Shown in pieces: positions 48,752-58,578 of a DNA stretch of 64,000 bases. The position numbers were made by a program, and so were the translations under genes. The stretch's first letter is position 1; each line of letters opens with the position of its first letter. This DNA is from Pseudobdellovibrionaceae bacterium (GTDB lineage Bacteria; Bdellovibrionota; Bdellovibrionia; Bdellovibrionales; UBA1609). The DNA lies in the NCBI GenBank assembly GCA_947444305.1, contig CANEZP010000005.1, forward strand, positions 39,771 to 103,770. The letters run 5' to 3'. The notes beneath the pieces were generated by a model. That model worked only from the letters and a program-made list of their open reading frames with translations. It was not told the origin of the DNA and did not search any database.

Positions 48752-51700
48752 AGAAGCCGGAACTACCCAACGTCAAAACCAAATTCTACGACTCCGGTTT
48801 ACATAGCGATAAGGTCGGCCCTCCGCGCGGGCCGGGCATCGTCAAAAATTATCCGGCCGTCCGTAAAGGGCCGCGTACCGCCGTGCATCCGGCCGATCGC
48901 GCCGGCGCGGGCAAAGTAGCGTCCACAAATCCGCCGGGCGGACCGGCCGGGGGCGTGCGCTTGCCTACGGGTGAAGATCACGGACCCGTGTCCCTGCCCT
49001 CGCGGCCCATGCCCGAAAAGTATCCGGTTAAACGTGAAGCGGCTCACCCGAAACCTGCGCAGTGGGCACAGGATTTTGTGACCTCGCTTCAAGAGCCGGA
49101 AAGCAAACTGCCCGCGCTCGCGGTCAATTACGTGGAGTTGCTCGGGCGGTCGAACTTTTCTTTTCTGCAAGGCGCTTCGCACCCCGAAGAGATGGTGACC
49201 TACGCGCAAAGCCTGGGCTACCGGGGCATGGCGCTCTGTGATCTTAACGGGCTTTACGGAGTGGTGCGCGCGTACCAGGCCATCGAGTTTCCGTCGAACT
49301 TCATCGCGCAGAGTGATGATCTGAACCGCAACTTTAAATTCTACTGCGGTGCCGAGATGCAATTGGCCGACGGAAGTTCGGTGGCGCTTTTGCCGATCCA
49401 TAAGGACGGCTACACCAATCTTTGCCAAATCATCACCGAGAGCAAACGCGGAAGCGAGAAGACATTTTCGAATCTTGATCTCGATATCCTCGAAAAATAC
49501 AGCGACGACTTACTCGCGTTCGCGCTGCCGCCGTGGAAGGATGAACAACTCATTCGCCTGCGTGAAATCTTTGACGACCGCCTCTACATCCCCGTCTGGA
49601 AAGACTACACATGGGAGTCATTGCAACTTTACAATCAAGCGCTACAGCTTGAGGCGCGCTACGGTTTTGAATTGTTCGCGACGCAGCGGCCGTTCATGGC
49701 CGAGGCCAAGAAAAAGATTTTGCACGACGTGCTCACGTGTATTCTGCACAAAACGACGCTTAAGAAAGCGAAGACCCGGCTGCTCACGAACGGTGAGCGC
49801 TGTTTAAAACCGCTGCCGGACTTGGCCAAGCTCTGGACGGACCGGCCGGACTTGCTGACCAAAACCGTCGCGATCGCCGACCGGATTCAGTTTACTCTGA
49901 AAGAACTGGAATACGAATATCCGCACGCCGCACGTCCGGCCGGGATCGAGGCGCCGGATTATTTGCGCGAGCTGACCGAAAAAGGTTTGAAGGTCCGCTT
50001 CCCGGAAGGCATCACGCCCAAAATCCGCGGGATGATTGAGCACGAATTAAAACTGATCAACGAGCTTCGCTACGAAGATTATTTTCTCACGCTGTGGGAC
50101 GTTTGCCAGTTCGCGAGCAGCCGCGGGATTTTGCACCAGGGCCGCGGTTCGGCCGCGAACTCGATCGTCTGTTATTGTTTGGGGCTGACGGCCGTGAATC
50201 CGGACAAGGTGGAATTGCTGTTCGAACGTTTTATCTCGAAAGAGCGCGGTGAGCCGCCGGACATCGACATCGATTTCGAAAGCGGACGCCGCGAGGAAGT
50301 GATCCAGTACATTTACGAAAAATACGGCTCGGCCCACGCGGCGATGGTGTGCACCGTGATTTGCTACCGTTCGCGGATGGCGATGCGCGAGATCGCGAAA
50401 GTGCTCGAAGTGCCGCTACCGACCGTGGAGCTCATGATTAAATTCATGGGCCGCGAAGGTCTCACGCGTTTGAAAGAGGCGCCCGAAAAAGCCGAAGAAT
50501 GGAAGATCGACCCGCACACCTACGAATTGCTTTTGCGGCTGACGATGGCGTTGATCAGTTTTCCGCGGCACCTCGGCATTCACTCCGGCGGCTTTCTGAT
50601 CGCCAAGCGGCCGATCACCGAATGCGTACCCGTCGAGAAAGCGACGATGGACAAACGCTACGTCATCCAATGGAACAAAGATGACCTGACCGTTTTAAAG
50701 ATGCTGAAGATCGACGTGCTCGGCCTAGGCATGCTGACCGCGATCAACAAATGTTTTGAGATGCTGAAGCAGCACAAGAACATCGACATGAGCATCTACA
50801 ACGTGCCCGTGGGCGACACGCGCACCTACGATATGATTTGCCGGGCCGACACGGTCGGCACGTTTCAGGTCGAATCACGCGCGCAGATGTCGCTGCTGCC
50901 GCGGCTTAAACCCAGGGAGTTTTATGATCTGGTGATCGAGGTGGCGATCGTTAGGCCGGGCCCCATTCAGGGCGGAATGATTCATCCGTTTATCCGCCGG
51001 CGCGACAAGCTCGAGGAAGTCACCTACCCGCATCCCGATCTCGAACCGATTCTCAAGAAAACTTGCGGCGTGCCGATCTTCCAAGAGCAAATCATGCAGA
51101 TCGCTTCGGCGGTCGCGGGCTTTACCCCCGGCGAAGCCGATGAGTTACGGCGGATCATGTCCTCGAGCTGGAAAAAGCATGACCTGATGGAGGGGCTACG
51201 CCAGCGCCTGATCAACGGCATGATCAATCACGGAATCCAAATCGAATACGCCGAGCAGATTTACCAAACGATCATCGGGTTCGCGTCCTACGGTTTCCCC
51301 GAAAGCCACGCCGCGAGTTTTGCGATCATTACCTACGCCAGTTGTTATTTGAAAGAGCACCATCCCGAGGCCTTCGTGGCTTCGCTGCTCAACGCGCAAC
51401 CGATGGGCTTTTATTCGCCGCGCGCGTTGATCATGGATGCGCAAAGGCACGGCGTGAAATTCAGGCAGGTCGACGTGCAGTATTCGGATTACGACTACAC
51501 GCTCGAAGATAACGAAGTGCGGGTCGGCTTCCGCGCGCTTTACGGTCTGAAAGAGAAACATATTCTCACGCTCATCGAAGAGCGAAAACAAAACGGCCTG
51601 TTTCATGACTTTACGGATTTGGTTAAGCGAACGGGTCTCAACAAAAGCACGCTGATGTGTTTGGCGGCGGCGGGTGCGTTCAACTCACTCGGCATCACGC

Positions 51701-52293
51701 CGCGCGAAGCGCTTTGGAAAACGCAAAGCGTGAACGTGAATCCCGCAAGTTTGTTCTTCGGAACGGCATCGCAAAATGACGAAGAACAATTGCCCCGCGA
51801 AAACAATTGGCAAACTCTGCAGCGCGAGTACGGCAGCCAAGGTTACTCGCTGGTGCATCACCCGCTCGGGATCTTGCGCCACGCTTTAGACCGCTGGTCA
51901 AAGTGGCAGCGCGACCGCAACTCGGCCGGCTTCACCAAGGCTTGTCACATGCCTGATGTGCAAAACAATTATTACGTGCGCGTCGCGGGCCTGCTGAGTT
52001 TGCAGCAACGGCCACCGACGGCGAAAGGGTTCGCGTTTCTCACGCTCGAGGATGAGACCGGTACGTTCAATATTATTTTGATGCCTAAGATTTATGAGCA
52101 ATTTCGTTTAGTGATTATTCATCACCCGCTGCTACATATTTACGGCAAGTTGCAAAAGGTGGCGGGCGTGATCAACATCAAAGCCGAAATCGTCAGGCCC
52201 CTGCCCGCCGACAAACTGCTGCAAGCGACGCCCGCGCAATTGAACTCGGGCTTTGATCTGACGAAATGTTTTGATGACCACACGATAGGGTGA
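48748..52293 (+). CDS. dnaE2: Error-prone DNA polymerase DnaE2 (ImuC)
   Basis: C-family translesion polymerase of 1181 residues. The PHP-like domain begins near 127 (YVELLGRSNFSFLQGASHPEE) and lacks the HxH metal motif, as usual in this class. The palm has GRGSAANSIVCY (466-477) and the catalytic PDIDIDFE (504-511). HLGIHSGGF, PIFQEQIMQIA and the SSWKKHDLM region follow, and an OB domain near the end (RVAGLLSLQQRPPTAKGFAF). The first 125 residues are a Pro/Gly/basic extension not expected in the family. GTG 48748 is the only plausible start upstream of the first ATG (codon 88); an in-frame stop lies at 48661. Confidence 0.93.
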   Translation: MKKPELPNVKTKFYDSGLHSDKVGPPRGPGIVKNYPAVRKGPRTAVHPADRAGAGKVASTNPPGGPAGGVRLPTGEDHGPVSLPSRPMPEKYPVKREAAHPKPAQWAQDFVTSLQEPESKLPALAVNYVELLGRSNFSFLQGASHPEEMVTYAQSLGYRGMALCDLNGLYGVVRAYQAIEFPSNFIAQSDDLNRNFKFYCGAEMQLADGSSVALLPIHKDGYTNLCQIITESKRGSEKTFSNLDLDILEKYSDDLLAFALPPWKDEQLIRLREIFDDRLYIPVWKDYTWESLQLYNQALQLEARYGFELFATQRPFMAEAKKKILHDVLTCILHKTTLKKAKTRLLTNGERCLKPLPDLAKLWTDRPDLLTKTVAIADRIQFTLKELEYEYPHAARPAGIEAPDYLRELTEKGLKVRFPEGITPKIRGMIEHELKLINELRYEDYFLTLWDVCQFASSRGILHQGRGSAANSIVCYCLGLTAVNPDKVELLFERFISKERGEPPDIDIDFESGRREEVIQYIYEKYGSAHAAMVCTVICYRSRMAMREIAKVLEVPLPTVELMIKFMGREGLTRLKEAPEKAEEWKIDPHTYELLLRLTMALISFPRHLGIHSGGFLIAKRPITECVPVEKATMDKRYVIQWNKDDLTVLKMLKIDVLGLGMLTAINKCFEMLKQHKNIDMSIYNVPVGDTRTYDMICRADTVGTFQVESRAQMSLLPRLKPREFYDLVIEVAIVRPGPIQGGMIHPFIRRRDKLEEVTYPHPDLEPILKKTCGVPIFQEQIMQIASAVAGFTPGEADELRRIMSSSWKKHDLMEGLRQRLINGMINHGIQIEYAEQIYQTIIGFASYGFPESHAASFAIITYASCYLKEHHPEAFVASLLNAQPMGFYSPRALIMDAQRHGVKFRQVDVQYSDYDYTLEDNEVRVGFRALYGLKEKHILTLIEERKQNGLFHDFTDLVKRTGLNKSTLMCLAAAGAFNSLGITPREALWKTQSVNVNPASLFFGTASQNDEEQLPRENNWQTLQREYGSQGYSLVHHPLGILRHALDRWSKWQRDRNSAGFTKACHMPDVQNNYYVRVAGLLSLQQRPPTAKGFAFLTLEDETGTFNIILMPKIYEQFRLVIIHHPLLHIYGKLQKVAGVINIKAEIVRPLPADKLLQATPAQLNSGFDLTKCFDDHTIG

Positions 52294-52313
52294 CCCGCAC
52301 GCCCCGGGTCACC
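52289..52313. terminator. Hairpin at the dnaE2 stop, between convergent genes
   Basis: GGTGACCCG and CGGGTCACC form a perfect 9-bp stem with a 7-nt loop. The dnaE2 stop codon lies inside the left arm. No long T-run follows, so termination strength is uncertain. Confidence 0.6.
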
Positions 52314-52332
52314 GGCATGACAAAATGACCCG

Positions 52333-53460
52333 CTAGTAGGGACTTGGCGCGATCATGTCCATAGGATCGGCCTTACGAACCGGCATCGGCTCGGCGTCGG
52401 CTTTGGACTCGGCTACGTTTTTCGTGAACGCCACCGCGAAATCACGCAGGAGCATTTCTTGCGCGCTGGGATCAGTCTTGCGCATAATTTCGGCCTGACC
52501 GAAATCTACGCCTTCGAATAATTCGGCGAGCTTGCGATTGTATTCGGGTCTGATGCCGATCTCGCGCAAATCTTTGCGGGTCTGCGAAGCTTTCTTGAGC
52601 CAGGTCGTCCATTCTTTAAGTTGCTCAGGGTTGGCCTTCGAGAGATCGATTTTTTGACCTTTCCACCACATCCAAAAACGGCGCAAGTCCTTGCGGTCTT
52701 GGAAGTCAGTCGTGCGCGCGAGAACCATGACCGGTAAAATATTGTGGCGAAGCTGTAAGGTGTAAACTGCTTCGTGCTCCCACTGCAAAATCTTAGCGGC
52801 GGCGCGCGGCGTGTGCTCTCCGCGAGCGAGCGCATCGCGGTTGCGCAGGGCTTGCAGTATGTAATCGTATAAAGTCATGCGGGGAAGATCGCGTCTTTTC
52901 AAACCAAGCAAATAGCGAGCGTGCACTTCGTCGAGTTTGGCGCCGATCGCGGCCACACCCTTGTACGAAAGATTCGGGCGAAGTACGTCGACCTGCGCGT
53001 CGCGCGGGATGTGCTTGAACAAACGATCAAACAGAAGCTCGGTGCCTATCTCAAGGCGAGCGTCCAATTCAGCGAGATCTTCGCCGCTTTGGCCTTTCCA
53101 GAATTGAAAGTACATGGCGTGCATGGTGAAGGCGGCTTCGGCAAAGAGATCGGGATCTTCGTTGTGGCCAAAGAAGAGCTGCCATAACGACGTGACCACG
53201 CCTACATTGTCACGCGAGGTTTCGGCGAAAAGGCGGTCGAGGTGCTCAATCATACGGGTATGGGATAAGTCGAAGGTCATTTCGGATTCGAGCGCGTCGG
53301 TGCGTTCTTTGAGATTCTGCGAAGTCTCCTTAAGATCCTTCATCTTCTCGTTCATTTCTTCGGTGGTTTTGGCGGCGTTCTCGGCGGTTTTTTTCAGCGA
53401 ACACGACACAAGAACCAAACATGATCCTAACAGGACCAGCACACTTGCGGCTTTGATCAT
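52333..53460 (-). CDS. Lipoprotein with a coiled-coil segment
   Basis: A 375-residue lipoprotein. The signal peptide ends in the lipobox LVSC at about residue 20. A charged helix at 22-62 (KTTEEMNEKMKDLKETSQ) predicts a coiled coil near the membrane. A helical domain of about 280 residues with many Arg, Trp and Leu follows, then a disordered Pro-rich tail. No family recognised. Convergent with dnaE2. Confidence 0.7.
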   Translation of the reverse strand: MIKAASVLVLLGSCLVLVSCSLKKTAENAAKTTEEMNEKMKDLKETSQNLKERTDALESEMTFDLSHTRMIEHLDRLFAETSRDNVGVVTSLWQLFFGHNEDPDLFAEAAFTMHAMYFQFWKGQSGEDLAELDARLEIGTELLFDRLFKHIPRDAQVDVLRPNLSYKGVAAIGAKLDEVHARYLLGLKRRDLPRMTLYDYILQALRNRDALARGEHTPRAAAKILQWEHEAVYTLQLRHNILPVMVLARTTDFQDRKDLRRFWMWWKGQKIDLSKANPEQLKEWTTWLKKASQTRKDLREIGIRPEYNRKLAELFEGVDFGQAEIMRKTDPSAQEMLLRDFAVAFTKNVAESKADAEPMPVRKADPMDMIAPSPY

Positions 53461-53544
53461 CGATTAATTACCCCTCATAGGTTGTGGGGGACTTTACTGA
53501 TCAGGCTTGGGAAACCACAGAGTAAAGATTACTGGTAGCGAGCC

Positions 53545-53808
53545 CTACTCGGCGGTCTGCGATCCGGCGGATGTTTCCGTGGGTACGGCGGTCGCCGGGG
53601 GCCGGTCTTCGCCCAGCAAATCACGCACAAAGGCCTTAACCTTCGAGCGCTCGACGCTTTTATCGACGAAAACATCACGGGATTTGCCCCAATCCGGGGA
53701 CGAAGAGGCCGTGCTTGAGAAATCCGAGGTCGAATAGCCGGTGGACTCCTGCGCTTCAGCTTTGAACTGAAATGTAATGAGCATGATGATCGCGAGAACA
53801 AAGCGCAC
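53545..53808 (-). CDS. Very small secreted protein
   Basis: An 87-residue protein whose GTG start at 53808 has a textbook AAGGAGG ribosome site 5 nt upstream. The frame extends to 53844 without support. Signal peptide MRFVLAIIMLITFQFKAEAQ. The mature 67 residues are Ser/Thr-rich with one helix (VDKSVERSKVKAFVRDLLG). No family recognised. The 214 bases upstream hold only an imperfect palindrome. Confidence 0.6.
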   Translation of the reverse strand: MRFVLAIIMLITFQFKAEAQESTGYSTSDFSSTASSSPDWGKSRDVFVDKSVERSKVKAFVRDLLGEDRPPATAVPTETSAGSQTAE

Positions 53809-53844
53809 GGTTTCCTCCTTACGTCCTTCAATTACAAGGATCAC

Positions 53845-54058
53845 GCCATTCGGGCCATCCCGTAAGTGTCGGTAAAGATTAGATAAATTGACCGGACACG
53901 CTGCGGACGCCAGCGGGATACCGGCTACGCTCTAGTCAGCCGTCCGGTGTCCCGCCAAAATCCTGAAAATTCCGGGGTTTAGACTGTCTAAGACATGGTG
54001 CCTACCCCGTCCGAAAAGCGCTTGGCTCCCGGATGCCTTTTAGCGATATTTCAGGGCT
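53845..54058. repeat. Intergenic region with an imperfect 12-nt inverted repeat
   Basis: GCGGGATACCGG (53913-53924) pairs with CCGGTGTCCCGC (53944-53955) with one G-T position, over a 19-nt loop. The GC-rich, GGGAT-containing arms recall the 573-645 units, but the sequences are not the same. Otherwise the region holds the dapF promoter, with no clear boxes. Confidence 0.45.
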
Positions 54059-54901
54059 ATGCCGAACACATTCTCCCGCCTCCCGATTATGAAGCTCTCA
54101 GCCACGGGCAACGATTTTTTGCTCGTGGATCTTCTTAAGCCTGCCCACCGCGAATTGTGGAAAAAGGAATGGTCCAAGAAACCACGGGCCACGTGGGTCC
54201 GTGAATGGTGTCACCGCCAAGAAGGTCTCGGCGCCGACGGCATGGTGTTTCTAGAAAAAGATAAAGAACTCGATTTCGCTTGGGATTTTTATAACTCCGA
54301 CGGCAGCCACGCGGAGATGTGCGGCAACGCCGCCCGCGCGGTCAGCCTTTACGCCGGGCAGGCTTTGAAAAAATCGAAACTTCAATTTCGGTCCATCGTC
54401 GGACCGGTCAACGCGAAGATTTCAGCTTTAAAGAAAAACGCCGGCCAGGTCGAAGTCCGCTTACCAAAAATCGCCGAGAATGAGTGGAATCAGCTCATCG
54501 AATGGAAAGGCGCGAAGTTGAATTACGATTTCGTGCGCGCCGGTGTGCCCCACGCGGTCGTGCGCGTACCGAACTTGGAAGAGCGTGCGCAATTGCGTGA
54601 GTTCGCGCTCGAGATCAAACGCCAACCGTCGTTCATCAAACACGGCACCAACGTGACTTTCGTGCGGCTCCTCTCGAATCACAAAGTCGGCAGCCTGACT
54701 TTTGAACGCGGTGTCGAAGATTTCACGCTCTCGTGCGGCACGGGAGCGATTGCGAGCGCCCACTCGGTTTTGCGCGGTGAAGAAGACCAGCCGGTCGAAG
54801 TTCAGGTTCCCGGCGGAACACTGCGTGTGGTATGGAAAGACGGATATCCTTACTTATCGGGCCCGGCGAAAATCGTGGCGGAGATGCACTTATGTCGATG
54901 A
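54059..54901 (+). CDS. dapF: Diaminopimelate epimerase
   Basis: Interconverts LL- and meso-diaminopimelate for lysine and peptidoglycan synthesis. Both catalytic cysteines are present: Cys88 in EMCGNAARA and Cys226 in LSCGTGA. LSATGNDFLLVD and GLGADGMV are also typical. Length 280 is normal. AGGG precedes the ATG. The ten residues before MKLSATGND are extra but the first ATG has the better ribosome site. It overlaps the reductase gene by 10 nt. Confidence 0.95.
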   Translation: MPNTFSRLPIMKLSATGNDFLLVDLLKPAHRELWKKEWSKKPRATWVREWCHRQEGLGADGMVFLEKDKELDFAWDFYNSDGSHAEMCGNAARAVSLYAGQALKKSKLQFRSIVGPVNAKISALKKNAGQVEVRLPKIAENEWNQLIEWKGAKLNYDFVRAGVPHAVVRVPNLEERAQLREFALEIKRQPSFIKHGTNVTFVRLLSNHKVGSLTFERGVEDFTLSCGTGAIASAHSVLRGEEDQPVEVQVPGGTLRVVWKDGYPYLSGPAKIVAEMHLCR

Positions 54902-56013
54902 ATGTAGAATTACTGACCAAGCCCCTCAAAGTTCTGAAGCGCATTCAAGAAACGCCCGACGCGGTTTCGTTAGTGCTCGAGATTCCCGAGCCGCTCAAGA
55001 AACAGTACTCCTACAGCGCTGGCCAGTTCGTGACTTTCTTTTTGACGGTTAACGGCGAGCGCATCAACCGCAGCTATTCGCTTTCAAGTTCACCGCTCGT
55101 CGATAACGAATTTAAAGTGACGATTAAAACCGTGCCTAACGGTCGCGGTTCAAATTTCTTGTGCAACGACGTGAAGGAAGGCGACGTTCTTTTAACCACG
55201 CCGCCCGCGGGACAGTTCTTCAAACCTTCGCTCGAACCTCGCGGCACGCATTACTTCTTGTTTGCCGCCGGCAGCGGGATCACGCCCGTTTACTCGATTA
55301 TGAAAACGGTTTTGAAAGCGTCATCGATGAACCACGTCACGCTCGTATTCTGTAACCGCAATCAAGAGTCGATCATCTACCGCGAAGAGCTTGACCAGTG
55401 GACGAAAGAATTCGCCACGCGCATGGACGTGATTCACAACCTGACCAAGCCCACGGGCGAATGGGCGGGAAAAAGTGGGCGCATCGCGCGCGGGCTGATT
55501 AGCGAAGTCGTCGACATGCCCTCGTCGGGCCCGACGGCCCGCGAGTACTACTTGTGTGGCCCGTCTGAGTTTATGCACACCGTAAAAAACGCGTTGATCG
55601 AAAACGGCGTGAATAAAGATTTAGTTCGCATCGAAGATTTCGGCATTGAACTGCACAAGCCCGTCGCTACGGCGCCCGGCGTGAAGCTCGACAGCAACTG
55701 GACTTTGATCGGCCCCGCCGATTCGAATGAGCCACCTGAAAAAATAATTTGCGAGCTCAACGGCGAGACCACGGAAGTCGCGGCCAAACCTGGTCAGAAT
55801 ATTCTCGAGACTTTGCTCGAGGCCGGTCTGCAGCCTCCGTACTCCTGCATGGACGGCGCGTGCATGGCTTGCATGGGAAAGATCACCGAGGGCCGGGTTT
55901 ACCAAGAAGATCCGGGTATCCTGATGGACGACAACATCAAGAAGTGCGAATCGCTCACTTGCCAGGCCAAACCGCTGTCTAGGATCGTCAAAGTTTCCTA
56001 CGATAATCTGTAA
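54892..56013 (+). CDS. Flavin and 2Fe-2S reductase (PaaE/Hcr-like)
   Basis: A 373-residue electron-transfer protein: FAD domain with RSYSLSSSP (60-68), NAD domain with AAGSGITP (125-132) and LCGPSEFM, and a C-terminal plant-type ferredoxin domain with Cys319, 324, 327 and 357 (spacing C-x4-C-x2-C-x29-C). This order is that of PaaE, Hcr and similar ring-oxygenase or NADH reductases. No oxygenase genes are nearby, so the partner is unknown. ATG 54892 has GGAG at 8 nt; an ATG at 54898 overlaps the dapF stop as ATGA. Confidence 0.9.
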   Translation: MSMNVELLTKPLKVLKRIQETPDAVSLVLEIPEPLKKQYSYSAGQFVTFFLTVNGERINRSYSLSSSPLVDNEFKVTIKTVPNGRGSNFLCNDVKEGDVLLTTPPAGQFFKPSLEPRGTHYFLFAAGSGITPVYSIMKTVLKASSMNHVTLVFCNRNQESIIYREELDQWTKEFATRMDVIHNLTKPTGEWAGKSGRIARGLISEVVDMPSSGPTAREYYLCGPSEFMHTVKNALIENGVNKDLVRIEDFGIELHKPVATAPGVKLDSNWTLIGPADSNEPPEKIICELNGETTEVAAKPGQNILETLLEAGLQPPYSCMDGACMACMGKITEGRVYQEDPGILMDDNIKKCESLTCQAKPLSRIVKVSYDNL

Positions 56014-56033
56014 AGGTTTGCGAAACTAAGAGC

Positions 56034-57164
56034 ATGCGTCTGCGTGCTCCGAATGTTTCCCATGCCTTGGCGATCGCGCTCGCGTTCGCAGGCCTTTGCA
56101 CGTCCCGACCCGCACAAGCGATCCGCTCAAGTTACCGCAACGCGAATCCCATCGGCTGGATGCATATGCTGCCCGCAGGCGAGGTTCCCGGTTGGTCGGG
56201 CGGCGCTTGGATGAACTTCGAAATCAATCACGCCAACATTTGGAATATGCAGGCGAACATTCGCGATAAAAGAACGAACGCGATGTACACCTACAAAGCC
56301 GACTTCGAGCAAAGCTCGGCGATCTTGGAGTTGGGCGCACCCATCTCAAAACATTTAGCGCTCACCTTCGAGGTACCGTACGCCAACCGCAACGGCGGCT
56401 TTCTCGACGACTTTATCGATCAATTTCACCAGCTGATCCAAAGCGACCGTTTCTTACGCCACCTCAACGACGACTTTGATAATTCATACGTCGTTAGAAA
56501 TAACGGCGCCGATCAACTCGCGACCGAACGCGCGAACGGAGTCGGTGCGGTGAAAGCAAAATTGAAATACTGGCCGCTACAATGGAAAAGCAAAACGCCG
56601 GGCGTCTGCGATTGCGGTTTTGCGATGTCTGCGCAGGCGAAGATGCCGTTGCAACACCGGAAGTTCGGTTTAAGTTCGGGAAGCGAAGATTACAGCGGCA
56701 TGCTGCATTTGGGAATTCCGCTCGGCTCGTTCAGCGCCGTGTGGGCCTCTGCCGCTTACACGAAGCTTGGACCTAACGAAACTTTTGCCGGTTGGCCCCG
56801 CCGTGACTGGCTGCAAATGTACGAGCTAAGTTTAGACTTAGCGATGAGCCCCGGCTGGGGCTTAATGCTGCAAGCGCGCACCGAATCGCCGCTGTTCCGC
56901 AAACAAGATCTAGAATTTCAATATAGCTACGCCGGCGAGCGTGAGCGCGCGATCGAGCGCGTGGCTTCGGGCTGGAATGCGTTGACCGCGTGGCGCGGTT
57001 CGCAATCGATCGGTTTTCGTTACCGTTGGGGTCTGGGTAGCCAGATCAATTTGTTGTTCGTCGAGGACTGGGGCACGGGCAACAAGGACGGTCGCGGCGA
57101 AAAGCTGTACGTTAATAATGCCCCGGATGTGTCGCTCATCACCCAATGGCATTTTACCTTCTGA
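56034..57164 (+). CDS. DUF3187-like outer-membrane protein
   Basis: A 376-residue exported protein with a signal peptide (ALAIALAFAGLCTSRPAQA). The sequence has NANPIGWMHMLPAG, ILELGAPISKHLALTFEVPY and many aromatic-ended strands, closing in WHFTF, as in DUF3187 beta-barrel proteins. Two adjacent cysteines (CDC) lie mid-protein. Function unknown. 20 nt downstream of the reductase and probably in the same transcript. Confidence 0.75.
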   Translation: MRLRAPNVSHALAIALAFAGLCTSRPAQAIRSSYRNANPIGWMHMLPAGEVPGWSGGAWMNFEINHANIWNMQANIRDKRTNAMYTYKADFEQSSAILELGAPISKHLALTFEVPYANRNGGFLDDFIDQFHQLIQSDRFLRHLNDDFDNSYVVRNNGADQLATERANGVGAVKAKLKYWPLQWKSKTPGVCDCGFAMSAQAKMPLQHRKFGLSSGSEDYSGMLHLGIPLGSFSAVWASAAYTKLGPNETFAGWPRRDWLQMYELSLDLAMSPGWGLMLQARTESPLFRKQDLEFQYSYAGERERAIERVASGWNALTAWRGSQSIGFRYRWGLGSQINLLFVEDWGTGNKDGRGEKLYVNNAPDVSLITQWHFTF

Positions 57165-57201
57165 CCATGTTAAGATCAGACACTTTTGAAAAGGAAAATA
57201 C

Positions 57202-58578
57202 ATGATTGTTTCGGATCGCATCTTAAGCAAAGTGATCGACGCGGCCTTAAGTTTGGGCGCCGACTTCGCCGAAGTTTACGTTGAAGACACGCGCAAGCGC
57301 CAGTTCTCGTACCTGGATGCGCGACCCGAAAAAGCGATCTCCGGTCACACGCTCGGCGCGGGCATCCGTTTGTTTTCGGGCACGGAACAACTCTACACTT
57401 ACACGAACGATATCTCAGAAATGGGTTTGTTGCGCGCCGCCCGCCAAGCCGCCGAGGCGATGAAATCTTCGCACCGCCAGAAAGCCGTCACGCCCGAAGC
57501 GTTTCAAAACTTCGGCACCGTCACTGCCCTGAAAACTTCGAACACCGATACGCAGTGGCAGAATTTGAAGGTCATGGACGAAACCGCGCGCGGATTTTCC
57601 TCGCTCGTGAGCCAAGTCCACGCCGAAGTCGCCGAAACATTTAAATACGTGCAGATCATGAATTCCGAAGGTGTGCACCGGCAAGAAGGCCGGCCTTATC
57701 TAAATGCCTTCGCGCGCGTTTTTTCGGAAGAGAACGGCAACAAAGAATACGGCTACGAACGAACCGCATTTTTAGGAACGGCCGAAGACTGGCATAAAGT
57801 AAACTTTCGTGAATTGGCGCAAGTCGCCGCGGGACAATCGCTGCGCATCTTACGCGCGGCCTGGGCGCCCGCCGGTGAAATGCCGGTCTTGATCGACAGC
57901 GCTTTCGGCGGCGTGATTTTTCACGAAGCCTGCGGCCACGGTTTAGAAACCACCGCGGTCGCTAAAGACGCTTCGGTTTTTTGCGGTAAGCTCGGTCAGA
58001 AGGTCGCGCATGAGTCTGTCACCGCCGTCGACGACGGCACATTGTTAAACTCCTACGGGAGCTTAGAGATCGACGACGAAGGCGCTCCCACGCAAAAAAC
58101 CACGTTGATCGAAAACGGAATTTTAAAAAGCTACATCGTCGACAAGATCGGCGCGCGCAAGACCGGCTACCAAACGACCGGCAGCGGCCGTCGTCAGGAT
58201 TATCGTTTTGCGCCGACGTCGCGCATGCGCAACACCTACATCGCCGCGGGCAAATCGAGTTTCGACGAAATGCTCAAAGACATCGACTACGGAATCTACG
58301 CTAAAAGTTTAGGCGGCGGTTCGGTCATGCCGGGTACGGGTTCGTATAACTTCGCGGTGAACGAAGCGTTCATCGTGCGCAACGGCCGCATCGAAGAGCA
58401 AATCAAGGGCGCGAGTTTGATCGGCACCGGCATCGAAACTCTTAATCGCATCGTAAAGGTTGGCTCGGAGTTAGTGTTAGCGCCGGGCACCTGCGGTTCT
58501 TCAAGCGGGCACATTCCCGTTACCGTCGGGCAACCTCCGCTGCTTGTTTCTAAACTCACGGTGGGAGGTAAAGTATGA
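57202..58578 (+). CDS. tldD: Metalloprotease TldD
   Basis: Catalytic subunit of the TldD/TldE protease, which digests unfolded peptides and matures some ribosomal peptides. The zinc site is HEACGH (241-246), with the later GTCGSSSGH carrying the third ligand. LGAGIRLFSG, GSYNFAVNEAF and the VGSELVLAPGTCG segments are typical. Length is 458. AAGGAAAA precedes the ATG. It overlaps pmbA by 4 nt. Confidence 0.95.
   Translation: MIVSDRILSKVIDAALSLGADFAEVYVEDTRKRQFSYLDARPEKAISGHTLGAGIRLFSGTEQLYTYTNDISEMGLLRAARQAAEAMKSSHRQKAVTPEAFQNFGTVTALKTSNTDTQWQNLKVMDETARGFSSLVSQVHAEVAETFKYVQIMNSEGVHRQEGRPYLNAFARVFSEENGNKEYGYERTAFLGTAEDWHKVNFRELAQVAAGQSLRILRAAWAPAGEMPVLIDSAFGGVIFHEACGHGLETTAVAKDASVFCGKLGQKVAHESVTAVDDGTLLNSYGSLEIDDEGAPTQKTTLIENGILKSYIVDKIGARKTGYQTTGSGRRQDYRFAPTSRMRNTYIAAGKSSFDEMLKDIDYGIYAKSLGGGSVMPGTGSYNFAVNEAFIVRNGRIEEQIKGASLIGTGIETLNRIVKVGSELVLAPGTCGSSSGHIPVTVGQPPLLVSKLTVGGKV

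Noticed and set aside
48799..49428. A 209-codon minus-strand open frame over the dnaE2 N-terminus
   Set aside because: Shadow of the GC-rich extension. I considered it because the extension is odd, but it lacks a start signal and any domain.
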